Source: Gammaproteobacteria bacterium (GTDB taxonomy: Bacteria > Pseudomonadota > Gammaproteobacteria > Enterobacterales > Kangiellaceae). From it: a DNA stretch of 27,264 nucleotides. The stretch spans positions 1-27,264 of the forward strand of contig JABXIW010000026.1 of the NCBI GenBank assembly GCA_013372875.1. The letters are read 5' to 3'. A program made the translations under genes and the position numbers. The notes beneath the pieces were generated by a model. It made no database searches and was not told the origin of the DNA. It worked only from the letters and a program-made list of their open reading frames with translations. Of this stretch, positions 8,506 to 16,991 are shown one piece after another. Every line of letters begins with the position of its first letter. The first letter of the stretch is position 1.

Positions 8506-9547
8506 CTTTTTCCCCTTGTTTTAAAATTTGATCTTTGTTCTTAGCTGTTACCAAAGATATGACTTTAGTTGTTATTAACTTTCGAACATCACTTAACTTT
8601 GGTTTATTATCATTCGTAAATTCGATTGGCCGGCAAAGTCGCATAGTTTGAATGCCGAATCTTGAAATTAAGATCCCAACACCTATTCCTTGCGCTACTT
8701 TAGTTGAAACTGTGGCTGCCACACTTTTACCAAGCAGCTCAACACTGGCATCGGCAATTAATTCGCTCGCTCCAGCAAGCATTAGATTAGTAGCAACTTG
8801 CTTAGTTAAACCTAAACGCCCAAAAGCAGTCTGCGGACAGCCATAAATCCTTGAAATATCTTGCAGCATCTTACTTGAGCGCCATGCAACTAAAGCCATA
8901 TCAGCCGCTGCCAACGGACTTAATGCTACCATCAAAGCCGACTCGGTGGCATGTTTATTAATGGCCTCTAAGGCGAGCCTATCTAATCCCGACAACACTT
9001 GATCACTGTATATTTGAATGAGCTCAGCATCATTATGCGATTGCTGCAAGGACTGCTGATACAGCGCCAAAGACTTTGAAATATCGACTTCTTGCTGAAA
9101 CTCTTGGCTAACATCATCCAACATACTTTTCGCCTTGCCATAAGTTCCATTCGTCTGAAGTACTTTTAAGCTCTCCCGTAGCACTTCTCTCTCCCTAAGC
9201 CGTTTTGACTTGATCCGTCCTTTGATAAAAGCCCCTAGACCTGTAAAGACTACCACTCCTACTAATGTCGATACAGCTCCACCTAAGATTGGATTGATAG
9301 CAAACATTTCTTGTATAAATTGCCATGCTTCATAAGTTGCGGCAGAGACAATTAACAAAGACAAGGAAGCAGCAAAAATTTTGAGTAACTTCGTTTTCTT
9401 TTTAGGTTGCAATAATTTGGAACTGTTAATACCCGCAGGTAATTGCTTGGTATTATCAGATAAAAGTTCATCAAGGTTGTCCAAACCCTGAGTATTGGTT
9501 TTGGTCTTAACCTGCTCTGAATCAAACTTTATTGGCTTATCATTCAT
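8492..9547 (-). CDS. ycjF: YcjF-family inner-membrane protein (DUF697 / TIGR01620)
   Basis: Protein of 351 aa (E. coli YcjF 353). It has an N-terminal hydrophilic region to about 50, a basic patch QPKKKTKLLK, two adjacent transmembrane helices (about 55-76 and 85-108), then a cytoplasmic part. The C-terminal half carries the DUF697 region with several Gly/Ala-rich amphipathic stretches (ALSPLAAADMALVAW, GCPQTAFGRLGLTKQ, VAQGIGVGILISRFGIQ). Molecular function is not established; in E. coli the gene is paired with ycjX in the phage-shock (Psp) regulon. Its ATG overlaps the ycjX stop as ATGA, and its 3' end overlaps natA by 14 nt. No psp genes are visible nearby. Confidence 0.9.
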   Translation of the reverse strand: MNDKPIKFDSEQVKTKTNTQGLDNLDELLSDNTKQLPAGINSSKLLQPKKKTKLLKIFAASLSLLIVSAATYEAWQFIQEMFAINPILGGAVSTLVGVVVFTGLGAFIKGRIKSKRLREREVLRESLKVLQTNGTYGKAKSMLDDVSQEFQQEVDISKSLALYQQSLQQSHNDAELIQIYSDQVLSGLDRLALEAINKHATESALMVALSPLAAADMALVAWRSSKMLQDISRIYGCPQTAFGRLGLTKQVATNLMLAGASELIADASVELLGKSVAATVSTKVAQGIGVGILISRFGIQTMRLCRPIEFTNDNKPKLSDVRKLITTKVISLVTAKNKDQILKQGEKDDRA

Positions 9548-10926
9548 AAAAACTTATCTCCTACCAACAGCTCAATCAACCTATCCATGCGTTGATGAGG
9601 CAACTGTTGGTTGGTAGCTAGTTCAGGAATTGCAAAATTAACAAAATTATATTCTTGTTCTTTCCATTGCTTACGCGTCATCGGCTCCACAGGAATTTTT
9701 CCAGGGAAGTTAACAACCTCTTTATTCGACCCCAACTCAATTCCTTTAATACAAGCAATGGTTTTGCCTTGATGTTCTGTAGTAACTGGTTCAGCAACCT
9801 GGATTGCACTGAACACTAAATTATTTACACTTACGCCTTGATAGCTTATTTGATTTTCCGCTTCTACCAACATCTGTGATAAAAATGTTTTCATGGCATT
9901 ATGTTGTTCAGGTGGAACCTGATCGGACTTGGTAGCCGCAATAATAAGTTTGTTAATTTGCGGCTTAAACATCCGCTTTAACCAGTTAGTTTGACCGTAA
10001 TTAAAACTGGTAACTAACTTAGACAAAGTTTGCTGCAACTCCTTGTAGGCATCATATCCCTGATTTAAGACTTTGAGTACGTCGACCAACAGAACCTGTC
10101 GGTCAACTTTTGAAAAATACTCTTTAAAGAAAGGCTGAACCACTTGATCACGATAATAGTTAAATCGCTGGGCTAATATTTGATGCGCCTCACTGCTCTT
10201 ATCTAGTGAAAAAGTATTTGGAACGGGAAAAAAGTCTAAAACAGGAGCTCCCTCAAGATCGCCTGGAAGTACAAAGCGACCAGGCTGTATAAACTCAATA
10301 CCCTTTCCACTGGACTTACAAGCCAACAAGAATTCTCTAAATTTTTCCGACAAAGCTTTGATGTTAGCTTTATTTAGATCTGCAGACTCTAAATCATCAA
10401 ATTCGGATAACCATTGATCTGCCAATTCTGACTGCTGACCTTTACTTAACCATTCGTTAAATAAACGACACCAATTTTCATAATCTAAGTTTAGTAACGG
10501 TAGGTCCAAAAGCCACTCACCGGGATAATCGATCAGATCAATATTTAAATGGCTCGTTTTTTGTAGTTTTCTGATCCATTTATTCTTAATCTCGTATTTA
10601 ACGCTTAGTCTTATTTGGCTAATATTCCGCGTCGAAGCTGGCCATTGCTTATGATCTAATGACTCTAATGATTCAGTATAGGGAAACTCAGGAATATGAA
10701 GATCTTTGTAAGGAATTAACTTTACCGCCATAATACGCTTTTCGGCATGGGCAAGCCAAAAAGGCAACTTAGTCGATGCTTTTTGATGCAGCAGTTGATT
10801 AACTAAAGAAGTAATAAATGCGGTTTTACCAGCCCCACTGAGACCTGTAACGCATATACGGATATTTTTATCTAGACCACGCTCAACAAGCTCAACAGCT
10901 TCTTTGATCTGTTGTTTTACGCCCAC
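9544..10926 (-). CDS. ycjX: YcjX-family P-loop GTPase-like protein (DUF463)
   Basis: Nucleotide-binding protein of 460 aa (E. coli YcjX 465). The P-loop GLSGAGKT is at 28-35, a G3-like motif DYPGEW at 134-139, and a G4-like TKSD at 333-336, as expected for the family, which is related to small GTPases. No signal peptide or membrane segment is seen, so it is cytoplasmic or membrane-associated through YcjF. In E. coli it belongs to the envelope-stress Psp regulon. The start codon is GTG at 10926-10924, supported by GGGGAG about 4-5 nt upstream. It is followed by ycjF with an ATGA overlap. The gene begins 92 nt after the 544-residue hypothetical gene with no terminator seen in between, so it may have its own promoter or be read through. 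Confidence 0.92.
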   Translation of the reverse strand: MGVKQQIKEAVELVERGLDKNIRICVTGLSGAGKTAFITSLVNQLLHQKASTKLPFWLAHAEKRIMAVKLIPYKDLHIPEFPYTESLESLDHKQWPASTRNISQIRLSVKYEIKNKWIRKLQKTSHLNIDLIDYPGEWLLDLPLLNLDYENWCRLFNEWLSKGQQSELADQWLSEFDDLESADLNKANIKALSEKFREFLLACKSSGKGIEFIQPGRFVLPGDLEGAPVLDFFPVPNTFSLDKSSEAHQILAQRFNYYRDQVVQPFFKEYFSKVDRQVLLVDVLKVLNQGYDAYKELQQTLSKLVTSFNYGQTNWLKRMFKPQINKLIIAATKSDQVPPEQHNAMKTFLSQMLVEAENQISYQGVSVNNLVFSAIQVAEPVTTEHQGKTIACIKGIELGSNKEVVNFPGKIPVEPMTRKQWKEQEYNFVNFAIPELATNQQLPHQRMDRLIELLVGDKFL

Positions 10927-10959
10927 AAGCTCCCCAGCTTATTGTTTTAATATTGGAAT

Positions 10960-10988
10960 ATTATAGCTTATTGCAAAAAATATGTTTG
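10960..10988 (-). promoter_or_regulatory. Possible promoter of ycjX
   Basis: On the minus strand a perfect TATAAT (10965-10960) lies 34 nt upstream of the ycjX GTG start. The position 17 nt upstream reads CAAACA, which matches only the last three bases of TTGACA. Good -10, poor -35, so the call is weak; the surrounding DNA is AT-rich and TATAAT can occur by chance. Confidence 0.35.
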
Positions 10989-11018
10989 TTAATAAAAGTA
11001 AGGGGATATTTCACTTGA

Positions 11019-12653
11019 TTAAGAACCAGCGCCATATAAATATTGATACTCATCAAAAGTTAGCTTTGCCAACTGTTCCAATAGTTGAGTCTTGGGATCC
11101 AATCCATAATAGCTCGCGACGGATTGGTAAATGTAACTTTCTTCATCTAACCGTTGAACTTTCGCTATAAGAGCATTTTTTAAAGTTAAAAACTCTTTTT
11201 TCTCAAGAAAAGCGTCGCCGACTTGTTTGCTGCTAATGCATAGGTCGAAAAAAATATTCCATGGCTTGGCAACCCTAGAAATCGATTTTTTATTATTAAA
11301 ATATTTGTGGCTGTAGCTATGCAATAACTGATTTGCCCAGTATGGCGATCCAATTTGATTGCCATAATAGCACTCACTATCTACCGAGCTGTCTTTTTTC
11401 AAATTAGAAAACATGGGCTCTATAGCATAGTCCGCAATATCAACATTGGTAGCATTTAACACCGGCCTCAAGGGCGATTTATTACTTGGACCAAAAGCAA
11501 AAATTTTGGTATTCGAATCTGTAAAATACCCTTTGAAGCTCAGTGGTTTTATGACCTCTTCTGCTATGAAGTCCATTTGCTTATCTAGGTCACGAGAATG
11601 AAACCAAAGATATAGCCATGTTTTATCAGCGTAATAGTGCTCAAAAGTTAACTGTTTTCGAACAACCCGGCAATTTATGTATCTGCATACATCGACTTCT
11701 GCATCTATTACTAGGCTAATACCCCAAACTGATTGCTTACTAGAGATAAACTTAATCAAACTTGAACTATCTTCATCAGCTTGACTAGTTCGCTCAATTT
11801 GCTCAGGCTTTACCTCAGCTACTTGTAGATTTGCAGTAGTTTCCAAATATTGACTATGAATCTCTTCAATAGATAACTCAGGCAAAACACTGATAAATTC
11901 GTCTAATACTACTAGGCTGTTATTTAAATGAAAATTGCTTAGTAATTTAAGCAACTCTTTATCATTATTACGCTCAATTTGAAGGAGGCTATATAAACTA
12001 GATTTAATATTTGCAATTTCACCTGGCGCGAACATTCGTTTACTAGAATTCAAATTGCACTTTATATCATCATCTTGCAGCAAGAACTGAAGTGTTAGTT
12101 GCTCCTCTTTTGTACAACTTAATAAAATTGAAAATATCCTAGTCCATAATAACTTCCTATTCTTTTTTTCATCAGAATTAAAGTTATATTGAAATGAAAA
12201 ATCTACATTTGTATCAGCCGAAAACTTTCCCCATTGACTATAAAGTTTTCCCAATATTTTTTGTTGGTTAACGTTTCCTAGAACTAAAATTTCAAAGCTT
12301 TGAGCGTTTTGGAACTCTGACTGATTGTCTTTTAAAAACTTTAAGAGATCATCAAGACCCTCGCGATGAAGAGCAAAAGACAATAATGTTTGTTTGTTTG
12401 ACGATTCTAACGTTAAATCCAGCCCTTTAGTTATAGAATAACCCTCTATTGCCTGCAAAAAACCTCTACTGAGCTCCTTATTTCGATACGAAATCAATAC
12501 ATCAATATCATTATCTTCACCATTGAGGATTCTAAGGCGAACTGACTCACCGATAAACTCATCAACGATTAACTCTTCCTTAAATGCCAAAGTCTCAAAA
12601 CTAACAAAACTCAGGAAAAATATAAGGATTAAACGAGGGAAATATAAGGTCAT
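11019..12653 (-). CDS. Secreted hypothetical protein, last gene attached to the TonB2 locus
   Basis: Protein of 544 aa that I do not recognise. Residues 1-23 are a strong signal peptide (LILIFFLSFVSFETLA, cleavage after TLA), so it is exported. No further membrane span, lipobox, Walker motif or metal-binding signature such as HExxH is evident. Seven cysteines occur in the mature part, two of them close together in DVCRYINCRV. The C-terminal part has several aromatic-rich stretches (HYYADKTWLYLWF, CYYGNQIGSPYWANQLLHSYSH). It is AT-rich and uses rarer codons than its neighbours, suggesting faster evolution or transfer. It lies 30 nt after the TPR gene stop, behind a terminator-like hairpin, and its ATG directly follows the hairpin's T-tract. 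By position it is a candidate accessory periplasmic factor of the TonB2 system; that is inference only. Confidence 0.75.
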   Translation of the reverse strand: MTLYFPRLILIFFLSFVSFETLAFKEELIVDEFIGESVRLRILNGEDNDIDVLISYRNKELSRGFLQAIEGYSITKGLDLTLESSNKQTLLSFALHREGLDDLLKFLKDNQSEFQNAQSFEILVLGNVNQQKILGKLYSQWGKFSADTNVDFSFQYNFNSDEKKNRKLLWTRIFSILLSCTKEEQLTLQFLLQDDDIKCNLNSSKRMFAPGEIANIKSSLYSLLQIERNNDKELLKLLSNFHLNNSLVVLDEFISVLPELSIEEIHSQYLETTANLQVAEVKPEQIERTSQADEDSSSLIKFISSKQSVWGISLVIDAEVDVCRYINCRVVRKQLTFEHYYADKTWLYLWFHSRDLDKQMDFIAEEVIKPLSFKGYFTDSNTKIFAFGPSNKSPLRPVLNATNVDIADYAIEPMFSNLKKDSSVDSECYYGNQIGSPYWANQLLHSYSHKYFNNKKSISRVAKPWNIFFDLCISSKQVGDAFLEKKEFLTLKNALIAKVQRLDEESYIYQSVASYYGLDPKTQLLEQLAKLTFDEYQYLYGAGS

Positions 12654-12677
12654 AAAATAAAGGCCTCGAATGAGGCC
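12654..12677 (-). terminator. Terminator-like hairpin directly before the 544-aa gene
   Basis: On the minus strand: stem GGCCTC / GAGGCC, loop ATTC, then TTTATTTT running into the ATG of the next gene. The shape is that of an intrinsic terminator or attenuator for the TonB2 transcript. The only Shine-Dalgarno-like sequence for the next gene, GAGG, lies in the 3' arm, 10 nt before the ATG, so the stem would also hide the ribosome site. Confidence 0.75.
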
Positions 12678-12683
12678 CTGTAT

Positions 12684-14036
12684 TTAGTCTGTAGACTGGT
12701 TAGCTTCTGCGGCCACTTCGGCTTCAAGCGCCTCAGCATCCTTTTTAAGCTGCTCGCGGATGTCTTGCTTTTGTCGAATAAATGCAATCCATGATGTTGC
12801 ATTTTTACGAGTTTTGTCGATATCCTTAGCTTTGTTTAAAGCCGCAATAGCTGCACTCTCGTTGCCCAAATAAAATTGTGCGGCGCCCATTTGAAGATAA
12901 GAGTAACCTCTATCAACAGACTTTAAATTTCCTTTTCTTATTGCTTCTTGGAAATATTTAATCGCTTGCTGATATTTTTCTTCTTCATAATAGTTCAAAC
13001 CAATTTTATAGGCGAACTCACCAGAATTTGATAAGCCTGAAAGTTGATCATAGGTTTTAATAGCTGCATCTCTTTCTTTAGCAGTATCATAAAATCTAGC
13101 TAAAAGTTTAAGATTTTCAAGATTTTTAGGGACTACACCTTTGCTGAATCCCTCTTCTAAAACCTTAGCAGCCACCATAGGGGCACCAGAGTTAGAGTGC
13201 ATAGAAGCTAAGTTCTTATATTCTTTGGCCGTAGTCCATAAACCTTTTTTATAAGCGAGTTCATAGATAGCAAGCGCATCAGCTTCTTTACCTCTTTGAT
13301 ACTGAATTGAGAATAATTGCTCCCAATACTTTTTGTTATCTGGATAATAATTGATCATTTCAGAAAGAATTGTCGCACTACCAGCCATGTCTTTTAGGTT
13401 GTAATGTAACCCAAACAGCATCTTGTATAGTGATTCTTTATCTTTCTTCTTAGTAGTTTTAGTTAATGCAATGTACGCAGGGCAAATTGCACTTCTAAAA
13501 TTATTATCTTGGTAATAAAGCTGAGCTAGAGCCTTGTAATCCGATACTGGAGGATTGATCACTTGATCGAAATATTGCTGCATCCAACTGATAGCATTCT
13601 TGAAGTCTTTTTTACCAAGGTACGCCCATGCAACCTGCTTTTTCATCTGCAAAATAGATTTTACAGGCAGAGCATCTAATTGAACCACTTCTTTTGCATA
13701 CTGAACCGTTTGATTGAAGTTGTTGTCTTCAAAAGCCAAACGAGCCAAATATTGATTTACAATGGATAAAGCGAACTTATCTGATGAAGAATTTTTGATT
13801 TCCATCAAAATAGCTTTAGCCTGAGCTTTTTGACCATCGGCCATTAATTGGTTGGCTGTAGTCATTTTTTTGAAAGTAGCAGGATTCTTAAAACCCGAAA
13901 CTTTTCTATCAGGGTATTTGCCAGTTTCTTTTGCAAGAACAGAGCAACTACCCGTATATTTTGTGCTTAATGCCTGCGCTCCAGTGAAAGGTATTGTAGC
14001 TAGCAGTAAAGCGGCAAATACTTTTGATTTACTCAT
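12684..14036 (-). CDS. Periplasmic TPR-repeat protein of the TonB2 locus
   Basis: Protein of 450 aa with an N-terminal signal peptide (residues 1-22, ending GAQA), hence periplasmic. The body is almost entirely alpha-helical tetratricopeptide-like repeats. The clearest are GLNYYEEEKYQQAIKYFQEA (about 345-364), YLQMGAAQFYLGNESAAIAALNKAKDID (about 380-407) and VNQYLARLAFEDNNFNQTVQYAKE (about 95-118). The C-terminus is a charged, Ala/Glu-rich helix. It corresponds in position to the TPR gene that follows tonB2 in Vibrio cholerae. TPR proteins act as binding scaffolds; its partner here is probably in the TonB2 complex. ATG start with GAGG 7 nt upstream, 11 nt after the tonB stop. Confidence 0.88.
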   Translation of the reverse strand: MSKSKVFAALLLATIPFTGAQALSTKYTGSCSVLAKETGKYPDRKVSGFKNPATFKKMTTANQLMADGQKAQAKAILMEIKNSSSDKFALSIVNQYLARLAFEDNNFNQTVQYAKEVVQLDALPVKSILQMKKQVAWAYLGKKDFKNAISWMQQYFDQVINPPVSDYKALAQLYYQDNNFRSAICPAYIALTKTTKKKDKESLYKMLFGLHYNLKDMAGSATILSEMINYYPDNKKYWEQLFSIQYQRGKEADALAIYELAYKKGLWTTAKEYKNLASMHSNSGAPMVAAKVLEEGFSKGVVPKNLENLKLLARFYDTAKERDAAIKTYDQLSGLSNSGEFAYKIGLNYYEEEKYQQAIKYFQEAIRKGNLKSVDRGYSYLQMGAAQFYLGNESAAIAALNKAKDIDKTRKNATSWIAFIRQKQDIREQLKKDAEALEAEVAAEANQSTD

Positions 14037-14047
14037 GTTAATACCTC

Positions 14048-14677
14048 TTAATTATCAAGCTGGAATTCCATAGTGTAACGCATATTCGTTTGCTTTACTG
14101 GCTGCCCATTGTATTGCTTAGGCTTAAATTTCCAGCGGCGAATTGCTCGGCGAGCTTCTTTATCAAATACACGTCGAGGCTTAGATTCAGTAATTTGTAT
14201 ATTTGATGGAGAACCATCAGGCTCAATATCAAAAACAAACTTTACATGACCTGTAATTCCCTTGAGCTGAGCATCTTGTGGATATTGAGCAGGAACTGTA
14301 CTTAATGGGATAGCATCGCCATCACCAAAACCGGCAAATCCTGTACCTTGCTGTCCTAACGAACCTGCGTATAGACCTTCACCTTCAAACGTCGCATCGA
14401 GGTTATCAATTTGAACGTTTACGATGTTAGTAATAACCTTATTTTGCTCTTGCACCTGCTGCTGTGGCGGTGGCGGCTCTTTTGGGGGTGGCGGCTTTTT
14501 AGGAACTCGACGCTCTTTACGCTGAACTTCCTTTTCTTCCACGATTTGACCAATATCAATAGAAGTATCGCCACGCTGAGTATTACTGTCACCCGTGCCA
14601 ATCAGGCTGATCATTAACAAATAGAGACCGACAACGATCCCGCAAGCAATTAATGCACTTATAGCTAATCTGCCCAT
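14048..14677 (-). CDS. tonB2: TonB-family energy transducer (TonB2 type)
   Basis: Carries proton-motive energy from the ExbB/ExbD complex to TonB-dependent outer-membrane receptors. Protein of 209 aa. N-terminal transmembrane anchor about 5-27 (ISALIACGIVVGLYLLMISL), then a periplasmic proline-rich spacer KKPPPPKEPPPPQQQ (about 60-74), and a C-terminal TonB domain (about 130-209). That domain shows VPAQYPQDAQLKGITGHV, FDIEPDGSPSNIQI, the basic DKEARRAIRRWKFKP and NMRYTMEFQL. The short spacer and overall length fit TonB2-class proteins rather than the longer E. coli TonB. The ATG is 1 nt after the exbD stop, with AGGAGA at a good distance, so translation is tightly coupled. Confidence 0.94.
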   Translation of the reverse strand: MGRLAISALIACGIVVGLYLLMISLIGTGDSNTQRGDTSIDIGQIVEEKEVQRKERRVPKKPPPPKEPPPPQQQVQEQNKVITNIVNVQIDNLDATFEGEGLYAGSLGQQGTGFAGFGDGDAIPLSTVPAQYPQDAQLKGITGHVKFVFDIEPDGSPSNIQITESKPRRVFDKEARRAIRRWKFKPKQYNGQPVKQTNMRYTMEFQLDN

Positions 14678-14678
14678 A

Positions 14679-15080
14679 TTAATTCTCCTGGTCGATTGCG
14701 TTACAGACTTGTGCGCCAGTTTTACGCGCCTGATCTAACACGTCTAAAACCACACCAGCACGTGCTTCTTCGTCTGCTTGAATTACGACCGAACCTTCTG
14801 GATTTTCTACTCGTAGCGAATCCAGCTTAGCTTTTACTTCAGAAGTTTGCACTTCCGTTTTGTCCATAAAAATCCTGCTTTTATCATCAACTGCGATAAA
14901 CACATAGGCATTTTCACATGGACTTGCTGTCGTACCTGAGGCCTTATTAACCTCGACGCCAGCCTGCTTAACGAATACCGTAGTTACAATGAAGAAAATC
15001 AACATAATAAATACGATATCCAGCATCGGCGTCATGTCGATTTCGACATCTTCTTGTTTCTTTTTAGTATTTATTGCCAT
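14679..15080 (-). CDS. exbD2: ExbD-type proton-channel subunit
   Basis: Partner of ExbB in the proton-driven motor that energises TonB. Protein of 133 aa with the family topology: short cytoplasmic N-terminus, one transmembrane helix (about 19-37) and a periplasmic domain. The key protonatable aspartate is D21 in DMTPMLDIVFIMLIFF, equivalent to E. coli ExbD Asp25. The periplasmic part ends in VVIQADEEARAGVVLDVLDQARKTG-type sequence typical of ExbD/TolR. It lies 31 nt after exbB and 1 nt before tonB. Next to a tonB gene, ExbD is preferred over TolR. Confidence 0.95.
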   Translation of the reverse strand: MAINTKKKQEDVEIDMTPMLDIVFIMLIFFIVTTVFVKQAGVEVNKASGTTASPCENAYVFIAVDDKSRIFMDKTEVQTSEVKAKLDSLRVENPEGSVVIQADEEARAGVVLDVLDQARKTGAQVCNAIDQEN

Positions 15081-15111
15081 TCAATCTATACCTAAAATCT
15101 AATGGTGCGGC

Positions 15112-15636
15112 CTAATGATGTGGAAGGCTATCAGCAAACTGATGCGTCTTCACGAAAGCTGCTTGCTCCAAACGGTTACTGATAAACAAACCTGAAAGAG
15201 CTGCTACCATACCTGCCATCGTTGGGATCGTTGCTTGGAAAATACCATCGGCCATCTGTCTGGCACTGCCTGAGCCTTGACCAGTCATACCGTCAAATAC
15301 GCTAATCATACCGGTAACCGTTCCTAACAAACCTAGTAACGGACATACGGCGATAAGGGTTTTAATAATCAACAAGCCAGCATTTAATGACTCTCTTGCA
15401 TCAGAAACCCAGTATTCGCGTATTCTATGAGCACTCCAAGACATGGTGTCATCACGAGCATCCCATTCAGCAATTTTCAAACGCGCTTGCTTAGGAAACT
15501 CTTTATAAATGAACCACAGCCTTTCGATAATAAAAGTCCACATAAAGAAGAGTACTGCGGCAATTACCCACAGTACCCATCCACCCATATCAATGAATTC
15601 AAGTATTGTATAAAACAGTGAACTTAAAAAATTCAT
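15112..15636 (-). CDS. exbB2: ExbB-type proton-channel subunit (MotA/TolQ/ExbB)
   Basis: Inner-membrane scaffold of the TonB motor, 174 aa. Three transmembrane segments: about 15-37 (GGWVLWVIAAVLFFMWTF), about 88-113 (ending in the conserved VCPLLGLLGTVTGMISVF) and about 133-155 (FQATIPTMAGMVAALSGLFIS). The GLLGTVTGM motif and the following GSGSARQMADGI loop are hallmarks of the family. The short length matches ExbB2 of Vibrio TonB2 loci rather than the longer E. coli ExbB. It begins 11 nt after the TtpC-like gene with an AGG ribosome site, and is followed by exbD. Confidence 0.94.
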   Translation of the reverse strand: MNFLSSLFYTILEFIDMGGWVLWVIAAVLFFMWTFIIERLWFIYKEFPKQARLKIAEWDARDDTMSWSAHRIREYWVSDARESLNAGLLIIKTLIAVCPLLGLLGTVTGMISVFDGMTGQGSGSARQMADGIFQATIPTMAGMVAALSGLFISNRLEQAAFVKTHQFADSLPHH

Positions 15637-15647
15637 TAGATTACCTA

Positions 15648-16991
15648 CTATTTATTTTCTTCGTGCTGAGCCATCAAACCAGTGCTTTGTTCTTCCAAAG
15701 TGTGGATGATGTTTTTACTCTTACCAGCAACAACTGCGTGTAGAAGTGTTAATGGAATTGCACAGAATAAGCCCCAAACCGTAGTTACCAAGGCTTTCGA
15801 GATACCGCCTGCCATGATTTTCGGGTCACCAGTACCGTGTAGAGTAATCGATTGGAATACATCGATCATACCGGTTACTGTACCTAATAGACCTAATAAA
15901 GGACCTACTGCAGCGATAACTTTAATTAAGTTAATACCACGCTCAATCTTAGGCGTTTCTTTTAATACCGCTTCATCAAGTTTCAACTCTAAGTTTTCAG
16001 TGTCTTCGTTCTTATTAGCAAGATACACTTTCATGATACGGCCAAGCGGATTGTTCTTTGGCGTAGAGCTTTTCTTTTGCTTGCTGATCGCTGGACCAGT
16101 AACAAAATACAAAGTAACAAAGCTATATAACCAAATTAATAAGCCAATCACTAATAAAGCTGCAACCGCCATACCAGCAAAGCCCATATACTCGGTATTT
16201 AACAAACGATCTAACAAGCTAGTTTTTAGCTCTTGCAGTCTCAAGATACCGCCTTTAGATGGATCGATATATAAGCTACCATAACCGCCAGCAGGTGCGT
16301 TGTTATAGTCACCTAAAGCGTTAAGTACTTGAGTGTTTGGCTGAACTTGCAAATGACTAATTTTGCCATTTCTAAAGTCAAGGTATTCACCACCTTCTAA
16401 CAAGTTGAAAGCACCAATACGCTTAACGGTTTGAGACTCGGTCAAACCTTCTTTATTCACTACATCAGCAGTAAAAGAAGTGATTTTGCCTTGCTCTGTC
16501 ATCTCTTGTAATAGCAATACGTAAAAATCACGCAGCTCTGACATGCTTGGCGTTCCAGAGTCATTCAAACCAGCTAATAAAGTATCACGGCCTGGGTACT
16601 GAGCACTGATGATTGATGCGCCCATATCACCTTGAATGCTGTTCGCTGCTTGACGTACAACACCAAACAACTCACCCAAGTTACCTTGCTTGGCACGTAA
16701 CTCAGTTTCTAATTCAGTTAAACGAAGCTCATTCGCTTGGAATTGTGCTTGCAAGTTGTTTGCAGTGGCTTCAGCGGCTGCTAACTTCGCACGTGCATCA
16801 CGTAATTTACGCTCTTGAGTTGCTTTATTAGCACGGAAATCTGCTTCACGCTGAGCGTTTACTTGCTGTTGTAATTGCTCTTGGTTACGTACTTCACGTA
16901 ATAAGTCATCAAGAGTCGTAGCCGCTTTAACAGAAACGTTTGCTGTTAAGCCAACGATAGCAGCCAAAGATAAAGTTATTATTTTTTTCAT
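15648..16991 (-). CDS. ttpC: TtpC-like protein: signal peptide, coiled coil and ExbB-like domain
   Basis: Large ExbB-related protein of the TonB2 system, 447 aa, matching Vibrio TtpC in layout and position. Residues 1-23 form a signal peptide ending VKA. A long periplasmic coiled coil follows (about 27-104; many Gln, Ala, Glu and Arg), then a periplasmic domain to about 265. The C-terminal MotA/TolQ/ExbB domain has TM helices at about 271-296, 354-378 (VGPLLGLLGTVTGMIDVF) and 398-422. In Vibrio TtpC is required for TonB2-dependent uptake. Its ATG overlaps the stop of the upstream DUF3450 gene as ATGA, so the two are translationally coupled. Assignment to the family is strong; the gene name follows Vibrio usage. 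Confidence 0.92.
   Translation of the reverse strand: MKKIITLSLAAIVGLTANVSVKAATTLDDLLREVRNQEQLQQQVNAQREADFRANKATQERKLRDARAKLAAAEATANNLQAQFQANELRLTELETELRAKQGNLGELFGVVRQAANSIQGDMGASIISAQYPGRDTLLAGLNDSGTPSMSELRDFYVLLLQEMTEQGKITSFTADVVNKEGLTESQTVKRIGAFNLLEGGEYLDFRNGKISHLQVQPNTQVLNALGDYNNAPAGGYGSLYIDPSKGGILRLQELKTSLLDRLLNTEYMGFAGMAVAALLVIGLLIWLYSFVTLYFVTGPAISKQKKSSTPKNNPLGRIMKVYLANKNEDTENLELKLDEAVLKETPKIERGINLIKVIAAVGPLLGLLGTVTGMIDVFQSITLHGTGDPKIMAGGISKALVTTVWGLFCAIPLTLLHAVVAGKSKNIIHTLEEQSTGLMAQHEENK

Noticed and set aside
11019..12653. M16-type zinc peptidase-like fold for the 544-aa protein
   Set aside because: Some helical stretches looked reminiscent, but the HxxEH zinc motif and other family blocks are absent.
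14411..14617. Plus-strand frame rich in Leu, Trp and Arg opposite tonB
   Set aside because: It is the reverse complement of the proline-rich spacer of TonB, so its composition is an artefact.
14679..15636. ExbB/ExbD pair as TolQ/TolR or MotA-type proteins
   Set aside because: They are flanked by ttpC and a true tonB gene with no tolA, tolB or pal, so the TonB system is the right context.
15682..16284. Plus-strand open frame of 200 codons inside ttpC
   Set aside because: It is antisense to a well-supported gene and resembles no protein; composition follows the opposite strand's codons.
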